A stretch of DNA of 64,000 nt from Bacteroidales bacterium (GCA_016788045.1 JAEUTG010000060.1:1-64000); one strand, 5' to 3'; numbered from the stretch's first letter, positions 27,399-35,386 are shown. Notes: a model not told the origin generated them from the sequence alone. Numbers and translations: made by a program.

Positions 27399-28127
27399 AT
27401 GGAAGAAGTAAAAGTTTTACATATTTCTTCAAATCTGTCCATTGATGTCGTACGTAAAGATATCAGGAATATGCATTTGGCTGTTTATCCGCCAACTGGC
27501 AGGGTTCGAATTGCAACCCCTTTGAATGTAAATGATGAGGCTGTCAGATTATTTGCCATTTCAAAAATCGCCTGGATCCGCAAACACCAAAGACACTTTA
27601 AAGCACAAGACAGGCAATCACCCCGGGAATTTAAACAGCGCGAAAGTCACTATTTTCAAGGCAAACGGTACTTGCTGAGGATAAAAGAACATGAAGCTCC
27701 CTCCAGAGTTGAGATAAGAACAAAAACCTATATTGATTTATTTATCAGGCCCAACAGTACCTTGGAACAAAAGCAGATTGCAATAAATGAATGGTATCGG
27801 TCAGAATTAAAGAGGATTATTCCGGGCATTATTGAAAAGTGGGAAAAGAAAATTGGAGTAAAGGTTGCTCAATGGCAGGTAAAACAAATGAAAACCAAGT
27901 GGGCTACCTGCAATATTGAAGAGAAAAGGATTTGGATAAATCTGGAATTGGCAAAAAAGCCGATTAATTGTCTGGAATACATCATTGTGCACGAAATGGT
28001 TCATTTAATCGAAAGGCATCATAATGAGAGATTTATGGCTTTGATGAATAAATTCATTCCGCAATGGAAATTTATTAAAGAAGAATTAAACAGATTACCT
28101 GTAAGTCATGGAGAATGGGACTATTAG
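27399..28127 (+). CDS. YgjP-type (DUF45) zinc metallopeptidase
   Basis: A 242-residue cytosolic protein of the YgjP/DUF45 family, related to M48 and SprT peptidases. The zinc motif is HEMVH (H198, E199, H202), followed by ERHHNERF with the likely third ligand, and KMKTKWATCN is the conserved run before it. It starts 2 bp after hsdR stops, so it is the last gene of the operon. YgjP-like genes are frequent at the ends of type I RM operons. Whether it cleaves a subunit, a phage protein or a DNA-protein crosslink is not known. Confidence 0.88.
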   Translation: MEEVKVLHISSNLSIDVVRKDIRNMHLAVYPPTGRVRIATPLNVNDEAVRLFAISKIAWIRKHQRHFKAQDRQSPREFKQRESHYFQGKRYLLRIKEHEAPSRVEIRTKTYIDLFIRPNSTLEQKQIAINEWYRSELKRIIPGIIEKWEKKIGVKVAQWQVKQMKTKWATCNIEEKRIWINLELAKKPINCLEYIIVHEMVHLIERHHNERFMALMNKFIPQWKFIKEELNRLPVSHGEWDY

Positions 28128-28225
28128 CGAGAAAAAGTTCCCCCACATTCTTAAGCACATTTGCTGGCTCTCGAATGAAAGCACAATCTAACGTTTATGA
28201 ATAGGGATACCCACGTCCCAAACCA

Positions 28226-28246
28226 GCTAACCTCGTTATAGTTAGC
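28226..28246. repeat. Short inverted repeat at the right island edge
   Basis: GCTAAC (28226-28231) and GTTAGC (28241-28246) flank a 9-base loop, and an outer AACCAG (28221) pairs with CTGGTT (28263). It lies in the 270-bp gap after the island, close to the return to GC-rich sequence. It may be a boundary or recombination site; evidence is weak. Confidence 0.35.
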
Positions 28247-28399
28247 GTCCGGATTGAACGTACTGGTTAAAAGATATCTTTTGCTCCAGAAGAAGCTGTT
28301 TACAGGCGGTCAATTATCCTTCATTTGCCTTCTTAAAAGCCTTCTTCTCATTGGCAATTCTCCTCATAGCGGTGCCACCAACCGGATCCTTCAATCTCT

Positions 28400-28777
28400 T
28401 CAGAACGGCAGGTCGTCCGATGCTTCTTCGGTCAGCCCGGGCATGGAGGAGGGGTCGGGGAGGGTAGCCGGAGGGGTGCTGCCCTGGGCCGAAACCAGCT
28501 CTACCTTCCAGCCTTCGAGGTTGGTGAAGTAGCTGACGTTGCCGTCTTTTTCCCATTTGCGTCCGCGCAGGTTGAAAAACACCCTGACTTCCTGGCCGAT
28601 GCTCATGGGGTCGATCAGGGTGCAGCGTTCCTGGGTAAGCTGGAATTTAATCATTTCGGTGAAGCTGGAATTGGGGTTGTCGCGGTATTCAACCACGAAT
28701 TCACGTTTTTTAAACTTATCGGAAACCGTCTGGGTTTCGTATTTCTCAATCAGTCTGCCAGTAATTTCGAATGCCAT
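28400..28777 (-). CDS. DUF3127 protein with SSB-like acidic tail
   Basis: A 125-residue small protein of the Bacteroidota DUF3127 family, likely an OB fold (MAFEITGRLIEKYETQTV, then KREFVVEY, then IKFQLTQERCTLID, then VRVFFNLRGRKW). After about residue 98 the chain becomes low-complexity (proline and serine rich) and ends DDLPF. That is the layout of single-stranded DNA-binding protein: OB domain, flexible linker, acidic DDxPF tip that docks repair and replication partners. The DUF3127 assignment is from the sequence; single-strand DNA binding is inference. It ends the AT-rich island on the right and its composition is GC-rich. Confidence 0.8.
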   Translation of the reverse strand: MAFEITGRLIEKYETQTVSDKFKKREFVVEYRDNPNSSFTEMIKFQLTQERCTLIDPMSIGQEVRVFFNLRGRKWEKDGNVSYFTNLEGWKVELVSAQGSTPPATLPDPSSMPGLTEEASDDLPF

Positions 28778-28798
28778 TTTTCTGTTGGTTTTATTTGA

Positions 28799-29275
28799 TT
28801 AATAAGGAATTTTCTTAGCTGAGGCAATCCAGGCATCAAACACCCGGAGGGCTTCGGGGCGCATTACCTGGGTTGCGGGGATGGATCGGAGCTGAGGGTT
28901 CAGGTTCAGTTCGCTGTAGATCAGTTCATCGTCGAAGCCGGCCCTGGCGGCATCCTGACGGCCGGCGGCGAAGAACACCCGGTTTGGGCGGGACCAGTAG
29001 ATGGCGCCCAGACACATGGGGCAGGGTTCGCAGGAGCAATAGATGTCGCAGCCATCGAGCTGGAAAGTGCCGAGTTCACGGCAGGCTTCCCTGATGGCCA
29101 CTACTTCGGCATGGGCAGTGGGGTCGTTCCATGAGGTAACGTGGTTGCTCCCCCTGGCAAGAATTTTGCCGTCCTTCACCACCACAGCACCAAAGGGGCC
29201 GCCGTTCCCGCTTTCGATGTTATCGCTGGCCAGCCGGATGGCTTCGGCCATAAAATGCTTCTGATCTTCTGTCAT
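28799..29275 (-). CDS. guaD: Guanine deaminase (cytidine deaminase fold)
   Basis: A 158-residue zinc hydrolase that should deaminate guanine to xanthine. Zinc ligands are in HAEV (H55, with proton-shuttle E57) and PCPMC (C85, C88). The closely flanking NGGPFGAVVVKDG, SNDP-like WNDPTAHAE, CEPCPMCLGAIYW and DAARAGFDDELIY, and the swapped C-terminal segment ending in Tyr, match Bacillus GuaD rather than TadA. I choose the ATG at 29275 because it overlaps the aat stop (ATGA on the minus strand) and gives the family length; an in-frame upstream extension lies inside aat and has no support. Confidence 0.86.
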   Translation of the reverse strand: MTEDQKHFMAEAIRLASDNIESGNGGPFGAVVVKDGKILARGSNHVTSWNDPTAHAEVVAIREACRELGTFQLDGCDIYCSCEPCPMCLGAIYWSRPNRVFFAAGRQDAARAGFDDELIYSELNLNPQLRSIPATQVMRPEALRVFDAWIASAKKIPY

Positions 29276-29973
29276 AACGGATGTGTTTCCCATTTTCCTT
29301 TTCGGGTCGGAGATTTCAGGGCCTGCTCCAGCAGTTGCAGGTAAGCCCCGCGGCTGATGACTTCGGCGCCGAGGCTCAGCAGGTGTGGTGTTTCGTTCTG
29401 TGCATCGATAAAGCCGAACCCTTCGCTGAAGAGCCGGGTACAAAGATAGTGAATGGCCACCTTGGATGCATCGGTAACCGTATGAAACATTGATTCGCCG
29501 AAAAAGGCCTTTCCCAGCGACACCCCGTAGAGTCCGCCGGCCAGCTTCCCCTGGTGCCATACCTCAACGGAATGGGCATATCCCGCCTTGTGGAGGGCGT
29601 TATAAGCTTCAATCATATCGGGGACTATCCAGGTTCCGTATTCTTCTTTTCGCCGGATTGAGGCACATTGGCTGATCACGCGATCGAAGGACCGGTCAAC
29701 GGTAACCTCAAAAGTTTTCTGCCTGAGTTTCTGCTTAAGGCTGTGCGAAACAACAAATTTTCCTGGCCTGAAGATGCACCTTTCGGGGGGCGAATACCAG
29801 AGTATGGGGCTGAAATCGCTGTACCATGGGAAGATGCCTTTGCTGTAGGCTGAGAGCAGCCGTTCCTCGCTCAGGGTTCCGCCCGCGGCAAGCAGTCCGT
29901 CGCTCAGGCTTTCCTCTACCGGAGGAAAATCCATTCCGTTTTTCAGATATACGATCCCTTTTCCGGAATTCAT
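29272..29973 (-). CDS. aat: Leucyl/phenylalanyl-tRNA-protein transferase
   Basis: A 233-residue enzyme that moves Leu or Phe from tRNA to N-terminal Arg or Lys of proteins, marking them for ClpAP (N-end rule). Conserved stretches include DGLLAAGG, YSKGIFPWYS, WYSPPERCIF, YGTWI, GYAHSVEVW and LAGGLYGV...FFGESMF. I prefer the ATG at 29973 (MNSGKGIVYL); a GTG at 30006 would add 11 residues. The stop overlaps the guaD start, so the two are coupled, though their functions are unrelated. Confidence 0.93.
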   Translation of the reverse strand: MNSGKGIVYLKNGMDFPPVEESLSDGLLAAGGTLSEERLLSAYSKGIFPWYSDFSPILWYSPPERCIFRPGKFVVSHSLKQKLRQKTFEVTVDRSFDRVISQCASIRRKEEYGTWIVPDMIEAYNALHKAGYAHSVEVWHQGKLAGGLYGVSLGKAFFGESMFHTVTDASKVAIHYLCTRLFSEGFGFIDAQNETPHLLSLGAEVISRGAYLQLLEQALKSPTRKGKWETHPL

Positions 29974-30209
29974 GAGCGATGGGTTGAGTCTTGTTTTGAG
30001 GGCCACTGGTGTAGGAAATCCATCCGGTGCAGGTTCAAATGTATAAATTTTATCACTGGTGTCCGGGGAAAATAGTTTGCTTCCTTTGAACTGATTGATA
30101 ATAAAGGATTACGGCAATTATTCAAAACAGGAACCTAACTTTATTTTTTTGACACCAATGCACAAAATCACCAAAGATTACAAACATATTTATCTGATTT
30201 AGAGCGATT

Positions 30210-30259
30210 CCTGCCTGACTGGGTCAAGCAGACAGACCTGCCTGAATGCGTCAAGCAGA
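30210..30259. repeat. Two 23-bp direct repeats
   Basis: Two copies starting CCTGCCTGA and ending GTCAAGCAGA, at 30210-30232 and 30237-30259, differ at two positions and have a 27-bp period. They lie in the 430-bp gap between aat and serC (29974-30403), which otherwise holds only the serC terminator. Confidence 0.6.
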
Positions 30260-30355
30260 ATGGTTGGTGGCTTGGAGTTTTGGTGTCAAGGAATCTTTTA
30301 CTTTAACCGGAAATTAATGAAATTTTATGGTGGCCTGAATCCGGCCGGGCAAAAC

Positions 30356-30383
30356 AAAGGCCGGTAATCAATGTCCGGCCTTT
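30356..30383 (-). terminator. Intrinsic terminator of serC
   Basis: Stem AAAGGCCGG (30356-30364) / CCGGCCTTT (30375-30383) with a 10-base loop lies 20 bases beyond the serC stop. On the minus strand it is followed by TTTG TTTTG. Confidence 0.75.
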
Positions 30384-30403
30384 GACACAATGTTTAAGCG
30401 TGA

Positions 30404-31474
30404 TCAGAGGTTTGCAGCCTCGAATTCGTTCATGCAGCTGATCAGCGCTTCCACGCTTTCTTTGGGCAGCGCATTGTAGGTAGAAGCCCTGAATCCACCC
30501 ACGGAGCGGTGGCCTTTGATGCCGACCATGCCCTTTGATTTGGCAAATTCCATAAAGGCATCTTCCTTGTCTTTGTATTCTTCTTTCATCACAAAGCAGA
30601 TGTTCATGAGCGAGCGTGAATCCTTTTCGGCCGTGCCCACAAACATGCGGCTGTTGTCGATGGCATTGTACAGCAGGTTTGCCTTATCGAGGTTCATTTT
30701 TTCCATTTCAGCCACTCCGCCTATGCTTTTGATCCACTTCAGGGTCTCTTTTACGGTGAAAATCGGGAGACAGGGAGGGGTGTTAAACATAGAGCCTTCC
30801 TTGATGTGGGTACGGTAGTCGAGCATGGTGGGGATGGGGCGTTCGAACTTCCCGAGCATATCTTCCTTCACAATGACGAAGGTAACGCCGGCAGGACCCA
30901 GGTTTTTCTGGGCACCGCCATAGATCATGGCATATTTGGAAACATCAACCGGCCTGCTGAGGATGTCGGACGACATATCGGCTACCAGGGGTACCTGGCA
31001 GTCAAAATCGCTGCGGATTTCGGTTCCGTAAATGGTGTTGTTGGTGGTGATGTGGAAGTAATCGGCATCGGCCGGAACGGTAAATCCTTTCGGGATATAG
31101 GAGTAGTTTTTGTCAGCAGAGGAGGCCACAACATTCACCTCACCGAAAAATTTGGCCTCTTTGGCAGCTTTTTTAGCCCAGACGCCGGTTTCAAGGTAAG
31201 CGGCTTTTTTGTTCAGCAGGTTGAAGGGAACCATGCAGAACTGCAGGCTGGCGCCACCACCCAGGAAAAGTACCTGATAGCCTTCGGGAATGTTGAGCAG
31301 TTCTTTGAACAAAGCAACTGCTTCGTCGATCACTGCCTGAAAATCTTTACTCCGGTGTGAAATTTCAAGAATCGACATTCCGATGCCGTTCAGGTCGAGT
31401 ACGGCTTTGGCTGTGTTCTCAATGGCCACCTGCGGGAGGATTGAAGGGCCTGCATTAAAATTGTGCTTTTTCAT
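30404..31474 (-). CDS. serC: Phosphoserine aminotransferase
   Basis: A 356-residue PLP enzyme that transaminates 3-phosphohydroxypyruvate to phosphoserine in serine biosynthesis, and acts in pyridoxine synthesis in some bacteria. The start KKHNFNAGPSILP, the GGGASLQF phosphate-binding segment and YGGAQKNLGPAG with the Schiff-base lysine K190 are diagnostic. HRSVGGFRAS near the C-terminus belongs to the active site. It has its own promoter (-33/-7) and terminator, so it is a single-gene unit here; serA and serB are not in the window. Confidence 0.95.
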   Translation of the reverse strand: MKKHNFNAGPSILPQVAIENTAKAVLDLNGIGMSILEISHRSKDFQAVIDEAVALFKELLNIPEGYQVLFLGGGASLQFCMVPFNLLNKKAAYLETGVWAKKAAKEAKFFGEVNVVASSADKNYSYIPKGFTVPADADYFHITTNNTIYGTEIRSDFDCQVPLVADMSSDILSRPVDVSKYAMIYGGAQKNLGPAGVTFVIVKEDMLGKFERPIPTMLDYRTHIKEGSMFNTPPCLPIFTVKETLKWIKSIGGVAEMEKMNLDKANLLYNAIDNSRMFVGTAEKDSRSLMNICFVMKEEYKDKEDAFMEFAKSKGMVGIKGHRSVGGFRASTYNALPKESVEALISCMNEFEAANL

Positions 31475-31540
31475 GACAACTTTTTTTAAGAATTAGGTAT
31501 AAATATTTCCTGAAGAACAAAGAAAGCAAGGTTTTCGTGA

Positions 31541-31570
31541 CAAAGGTATAAAGTTTTACAGAGCAGCAAA
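31541..31570 (-). promoter_or_regulatory. serC promoter (-33/-7)
   Basis: On the minus strand TTTG (31570-31567) and TACCTTTG (31548-31541) are separated by 18 bases, close to the Bacteroidota consensus TTTG-N19-21-TAnnTTTG. The expected start is near 31535, giving a leader of about 60 bases before the serC ATG. Confidence 0.6.
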
Positions 31571-31633
31571 TGATTCGGGAATTATTTTTTACTGATGTAA
31601 TAGCCTGAAATACAGGTGTATAAACAATGAATG

Positions 31634-32569
31634 TCAATCGCGATTCCGGGGAAATAAGCCCATTTCGGGTTTTTTATCCTTTTTGGAACCGGGCGCCGGG
31701 GATGCTTCATTTTTGGCCTGAATATCCTCGGTAAGGGTCCAGAAACCATTAAACCATATAAACGCATCGTGGGTGTTGCCCACAGGCACATAGGACCAGC
31801 GTTGTCCCTCCAGTTCGGGGTTCATGGGAACCAGGCGGTCGAACACGATCATGTGGTCGTTCACGTTTCGCTGAGACTTTCTGACGCCTGAAAGCACCAC
31901 TTTCTGTTTTGTGTAGGATACCGTGAACGATGCCCCCGAAGAGTATCCGATGACGATGCGGTTTTTGATGCCGTCCCTGGTTTTGAAAATGCCTGACCCG
32001 AAAGCCGGATTGCCTTGTTTGTCGAAGGTAAGCACATCCAGGTATTTGCGCGATTCCCTTCTGTTGAGCCCATCCCATACCAGCAAAGTGTACCTGGCCT
32101 GGTTGCCCATTTTGCGGTCGATGATTTTGTAAACGATTCCTCCCGGCCAGTTTCCTGAGTTAAATACCTGATTTTCATCCAGTACAGGTTCAGATTTCCG
32201 GATGTTCAGCAGAAAGATTTTCTGCTGTTGCTGATCGCTGATGAATCCACAGTACAGGTTCTCTCCGTTGTTCTGCTGTATGTTCCAGGTAATGATGCGG
32301 ATTCTGCCGTCTTCAGTGCCTGCTTTTGTGATGTTGACCGAATCAAGATTCGTGAGGGCCGGAACACCGGAGGACAATGCAGTGTAAACTTTGTGAAAGA
32401 AAACTTCATTGAGGTTCAGGCGGGCAGAATCCGACCTGATTTTGCGGAGGCTGTCGAGGAGGGCCGAGAGTTCGGCCTGACTGACACCTGCGGAAGGCAG
32501 CCGGGCTTTAAGCGGACCGGAAAGAAGGATGACCATGATCAGGATGGCCGCGGTAATTTTCTTTGACAC
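31634..32569 (-). CDS. Hypothetical secreted protein
   Basis: About 311 residues from a GTG at 32569 (MSKKITAAILIMVILLSGPLKA as signal sequence); an ATG at 32536 inside the signal is an alternative. I do not recognise a named domain. The body has RIRIITWNIQQNNGENLYCGFI and later WPGGIVYKIIDRK, alternating strands suggesting a beta-rich fold, and a lysine-rich tail (GSKKDKKPEMG). Similar proteins of unknown function occur in Bacteroidota. It is divergent from the acyl-CoA reductase gene, whose ATG is at 32646, so a shared promoter region of about 75 bp separates them. Confidence 0.65.
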   Translation of the reverse strand: MSKKITAAILIMVILLSGPLKARLPSAGVSQAELSALLDSLRKIRSDSARLNLNEVFFHKVYTALSSGVPALTNLDSVNITKAGTEDGRIRIITWNIQQNNGENLYCGFISDQQQQKIFLLNIRKSEPVLDENQVFNSGNWPGGIVYKIIDRKMGNQARYTLLVWDGLNRRESRKYLDVLTFDKQGNPAFGSGIFKTRDGIKNRIVIGYSSGASFTVSYTKQKVVLSGVRKSQRNVNDHMIVFDRLVPMNPELEGQRWSYVPVGNTHDAFIWFNGFWTLTEDIQAKNEASPAPGSKKDKKPEMGLFPRNRD

Positions 32570-32645
32570 AGAATGTGGTTTGCAGTTTGTATGTTTAACG
32601 GAAAATCTTTTGAATAATTTTGTGACCAAATATACACAGACAAAA

Positions 32646-33665
32646 ATGACCACCGACCAGGATAACTGTAAAACTGAGTTTGCCCGGATGGCCGGCAGAA
32701 TTGACTCACTGCTTCAAACGGATGGCAGCGATGGGGATCCGGTGATCTGGCAAGGTGTTGACCTGGATGAGTTTATCCGTGATTACCATCATGCGGATTC
32801 CTGGTCAACGCGTGAGTTCATTCATGAATCGCTCCGGCAACTTGCATCAGGGCTCAGGGCAATGTCTTCTGCATCAGCCATTCACGATCCCGAACACAGG
32901 CCATCAAACCCGAAGACCCTGGCTTTTGTCATCAATCCCGGGGCAGCTCTTGAAGGGGCAGGGGAGATTCTGTTTGCGGCAGTGTCAGGTTTTCGCTGTA
33001 TTTTGAAACTTCCTGAGATGAGCGCACGCTTATACAAGACCCTGCTGGAGTATCTGCTGGGTTTTTCGGAGAAAGTAGCCAGCAGCATTGAAATGGCCGA
33101 TGGACCATTGCCCCGGTTTGATGGCATTGTATTCATCAATGCCTTGCAGAAACCCGATGTGGCCGGCTATTTTGGAAGGTGGCCGCACCTGTACCTTAGC
33201 AGCAGCCGGGCGACTGTCATTCTGACAGGAGAGGAATCGCAGCAGGAGGTGAGAGAAACAGCCGCCGGTATCTGTAACTTTTACGGAAGATCATACAGGA
33301 GTATCAAATCGTTGAAGGTTCCGGAGAATTATGACTTTTCGGGCCTGAAGGAAGCGCTTTCGGCCTATCACAATTTCATCAATCACAGCAGGTATTTCAA
33401 TCATTACGAATACCATAAGTCAGTGTTTCTGATCAATGCCGTAGCTTTCGAGGATCTGGGTTTCCTCTTGTTAACGAAGGATCAGGCATTCAAAGGAAAT
33501 ACCGGAGTGCTCGTATATGAGGAGTACAAGCCCGGCTCAACCGGTATTCGCCAGTCATCCGATACCGGCTCTGAGGCGGGTGATGGAACAGCAGGGCAAG
33601 GCAGCAAAGAGGCGGGTCTGTTTCTTGAGAAGGTTGGTTTTCTTCAGTTTTTACAGTCGGTATAA
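32646..33665 (+). CDS. LuxC-like acyl-CoA reductase
   Basis: A 339-residue protein of the Bacteroidota acyl-CoA reductase (LuxC-domain) family. I start it at ATG 32646 (MTTDQDNCKTEF), since longer versions would overlap the divergent gene. Typical segments are FVINPGAALEGAGEILFAAVSG, the nucleotide-binding region, then PHLYLSSSRATVILTGEESQQE, NFYGRSYRSIKSLKVPENYDF and NHYEYHKSVFLINA. Many homologues have Cys in the position before RS (C-R-x-V); here it is SYRSIKS, so the expected nucleophilic cysteine is not visible at that site. LuxC-type enzymes reduce acyl-CoA to aldehyde; the physiological substrate in this phylum is unknown. Confidence 0.72.
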   Translation: MTTDQDNCKTEFARMAGRIDSLLQTDGSDGDPVIWQGVDLDEFIRDYHHADSWSTREFIHESLRQLASGLRAMSSASAIHDPEHRPSNPKTLAFVINPGAALEGAGEILFAAVSGFRCILKLPEMSARLYKTLLEYLLGFSEKVASSIEMADGPLPRFDGIVFINALQKPDVAGYFGRWPHLYLSSSRATVILTGEESQQEVRETAAGICNFYGRSYRSIKSLKVPENYDFSGLKEALSAYHNFINHSRYFNHYEYHKSVFLINAVAFEDLGFLLLTKDQAFKGNTGVLVYEEYKPGSTGIRQSSDTGSEAGDGTAGQGSKEAGLFLEKVGFLQFLQSV

Positions 33666-33705
33666 CCCATAGTTAATAAGATTGTTGAAAAATGTGAGAA
33701 TGATT

Positions 33706-33737
33706 TTTGGCAAATCAAAAAAATGTTTTTACTTTTG
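33706..33737 (+). promoter_or_regulatory. Promoter of the L31 gene (-33/-7)
   Basis: TTTG (33706-33709) and TACTTTTG (33730-33737) with a 20-base spacer match the Bacteroidota housekeeping consensus exactly. Transcription should begin near 33744, about 90 bases before the rpmE2 ATG, leaving a leader long enough for autoregulation. Confidence 0.75.
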
Positions 33738-33835
33738 CAGTCCTCAAAAATGATGGTAAGTCATTTTCTGACAGAGAAAAAGAACTTTACCCTGATAATT
33801 TTGGACAACAGGGTCACATACAAATTAACGCACTC

Positions 33836-34105
33836 ATGAAAAAAGACATTCATCCCAAAGATTACAGACTGGTGGTTTTCAAAGACATGTCGAATGATTA
33901 CGTCTTTATGACAAAATCAACTGTTGCCACCAAGGATACCATTACCTGGGAAGATGGAAAAGAATATCCGTTGGTAAAACTTGAAATATCCAATACTTCG
34001 CATCCTTTCTACACAGGTAAGATCAAGCTTATTGATACAGCCGGTCGTGTTGATAAATTCAAAACCAAGTATCAGAAGCATTTCGAAAACCGCAACAAAG
34101 CCTGA
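33836..34105 (+). CDS. rpmE2: 50S ribosomal protein L31 type B
   Basis: An 89-residue ribosomal protein. The start MKKDIHPKDYRLVVFKDMSN and the later SHPFYTGK and DKFKTKYQKHF are diagnostic of type B L31. It has no cysteine, so it is the zinc-free (C-minus) form; in many bacteria that form replaces a zinc-containing paralogue when zinc is scarce. In Bacteroidota it is commonly the only L31, which cannot be tested here. It has its own promoter and terminator. An in-frame upstream extension to 33707 overlaps the promoter and is rejected. Confidence 0.95.
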   Translation: MKKDIHPKDYRLVVFKDMSNDYVFMTKSTVATKDTITWEDGKEYPLVKLEISNTSHPFYTGKIKLIDTAGRVDKFKTKYQKHFENRNKA

Positions 34106-34142
34106 CAAGTTTTCAGCATTCTGTTGTTGATAAGATTTGACG

Positions 34143-34169
34143 AGCCCCTTACAACGAAGGGGCTTTTTT
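34143..34169 (+). terminator. Intrinsic terminator of rpmE2
   Basis: AGCCCCTT (34143-34150) pairs with AAGGGGCT (34157-34164) around a 6-base loop and is followed by six T. Confidence 0.9.
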
Positions 34170-34210
34170 GTTATTTTTGATTCCAGTTGACAACCTATAA
34201 AATTTCATAT

Positions 34211-35386
34211 ATGAACTACGTTCTTTTTGATGAGGCCAGAAGAAATAACCTGTTACCGTTAACTTTTCTTCGTCCCGTGGCTGATATCAGGTTCGGGATT
34301 CTGACCATACGCGAGAAATGGGAGAAGTATCTTAACTGCAAAACTTCTACACTTACTGAAACATACCTGGCAGATAAATATCCCCTGATCAAGGAAAAAG
34401 ACAACATCATCATCAACGGGGCCATTTGTCCCAATGCATCCCTGATTAAGGAAATTGGTACCCTGAAAGCCGGACAGGCCCTGGTAAAAGGGGATACGGT
34501 GATTGCCATGTTTCTGAACGAAAAGGATTTTGAAGTTCAGTCAGGGGCCATTGATGAGGTGGAAACCGAAACGGATTATTTAGAGATACTGAACACCTGG
34601 GACATCTTTGCGAAGAATGATGCCGCGATAAGGGCTGATTTCGAGCTGCTTACCAAAGGACGTAAGTCAAAACCCCTGCCGGCCGGCAGTCACGCCATTG
34701 GCATGGAAAACATTTTCATTGAGGAAGGAGCCGAAATCCTGTTCTCCACCCTGAATGCTACCGATGGCCCCATTTACATCGGAAAGGATGTGCTGATTAT
34801 GGAAGGGTCGAACCTCAGGGGGCCCCTGGCCATGTGCGACCATTCGCAAACCAAGATGGCTGCCAAGATTTACGGTGCCTCAACCGTTGGTCCGTACTCC
34901 AAGGTAGGAGGAGAGCTTACCAATTCGGTGATCTTCGGTTATTCAAACAAGGCACATGATGGTTTTGTCGGACATTCGGTGATCGCTGAATGGTGCAACC
35001 TGGGTGCCGATACCAACACCTCAAACCTGAAGAATACCTACGACCATGTGAAACTCTGGAATTATGCCGATGAGGCTTTCGTGGATACCAATCAGCAATT
35101 CTGTGGCCTGATCATGGGCGATCATTCCAAATGCGGCATCAATACCATGTTCAATACCGGTACCGTGGTTGGAGTAAGCTCCAACATTTTCGGCTCAGGT
35201 TACCAGCGGAATTTTATTTCTTCGTTTAAATGGGGCGGCGTAACAGGCTTCACCACCTTCCTTCCTGCCAAGGCCATTGAAATTGCAAAAGGAATGTACA
35301 AGAGGAGAAATCTTGAGTTTACCGATACGGATGCCAGACTCATCGAAGATGTGTATAATCTGACACACAACTACCGCAGGATGTAA
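34211..35386 (+). CDS. GlmU-family sugar nucleotidyltransferase/acyltransferase-like protein
   Basis: A 391-residue protein starting at ATG 34211 (MNYVLFDEARRNNLLPLTFLRP). The N-terminal half is a divergent nucleotidyltransferase domain; it has TFLRPVADIRFGILTIREKW instead of the usual LAAGxGxRM loop, so catalysis there is uncertain. The C-terminal half, from about 170, shows hexapeptide turns of a left-handed beta-helix (IYIGKDVLIMEGSNLRGP, then VGPYSKVGGELTNSVIFGYS, then SVIAEWCNLGADTNTSNLK). It resembles the Bacteroidota GlmU-family protein found beside L31. Its exact reaction is not known. A -7-like TATTTTTG lies at 34172-34179, inside the end of the rpmE2 terminator. Confidence 0.85.
   Translation: MNYVLFDEARRNNLLPLTFLRPVADIRFGILTIREKWEKYLNCKTSTLTETYLADKYPLIKEKDNIIINGAICPNASLIKEIGTLKAGQALVKGDTVIAMFLNEKDFEVQSGAIDEVETETDYLEILNTWDIFAKNDAAIRADFELLTKGRKSKPLPAGSHAIGMENIFIEEGAEILFSTLNATDGPIYIGKDVLIMEGSNLRGPLAMCDHSQTKMAAKIYGASTVGPYSKVGGELTNSVIFGYSNKAHDGFVGHSVIAEWCNLGADTNTSNLKNTYDHVKLWNYADEAFVDTNQQFCGLIMGDHSKCGINTMFNTGTVVGVSSNIFGSGYQRNFISSFKWGGVTGFTTFLPAKAIEIAKGMYKRRNLEFTDTDARLIEDVYNLTHNYRRM

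Noticed and set aside
28190..28275. Integron attC-like look of the GCTAAC/GTTAGC region
   Set aside because: The arms are short, the paired L/R boxes with extrahelical bases cannot be made out, and no integron integrase is present.
29276..29560. Upstream extension of the guanine deaminase frame by about 95 codons
   Set aside because: It lies inside aat in another frame, has no family similarity, and the ATGA overlap at 29272-29275 marks the true start.
33707..33835. In-frame extension of the L31 gene to 33707
   Set aside because: It covers the -7 element of the promoter and family alignment begins at the ATG at 33836.
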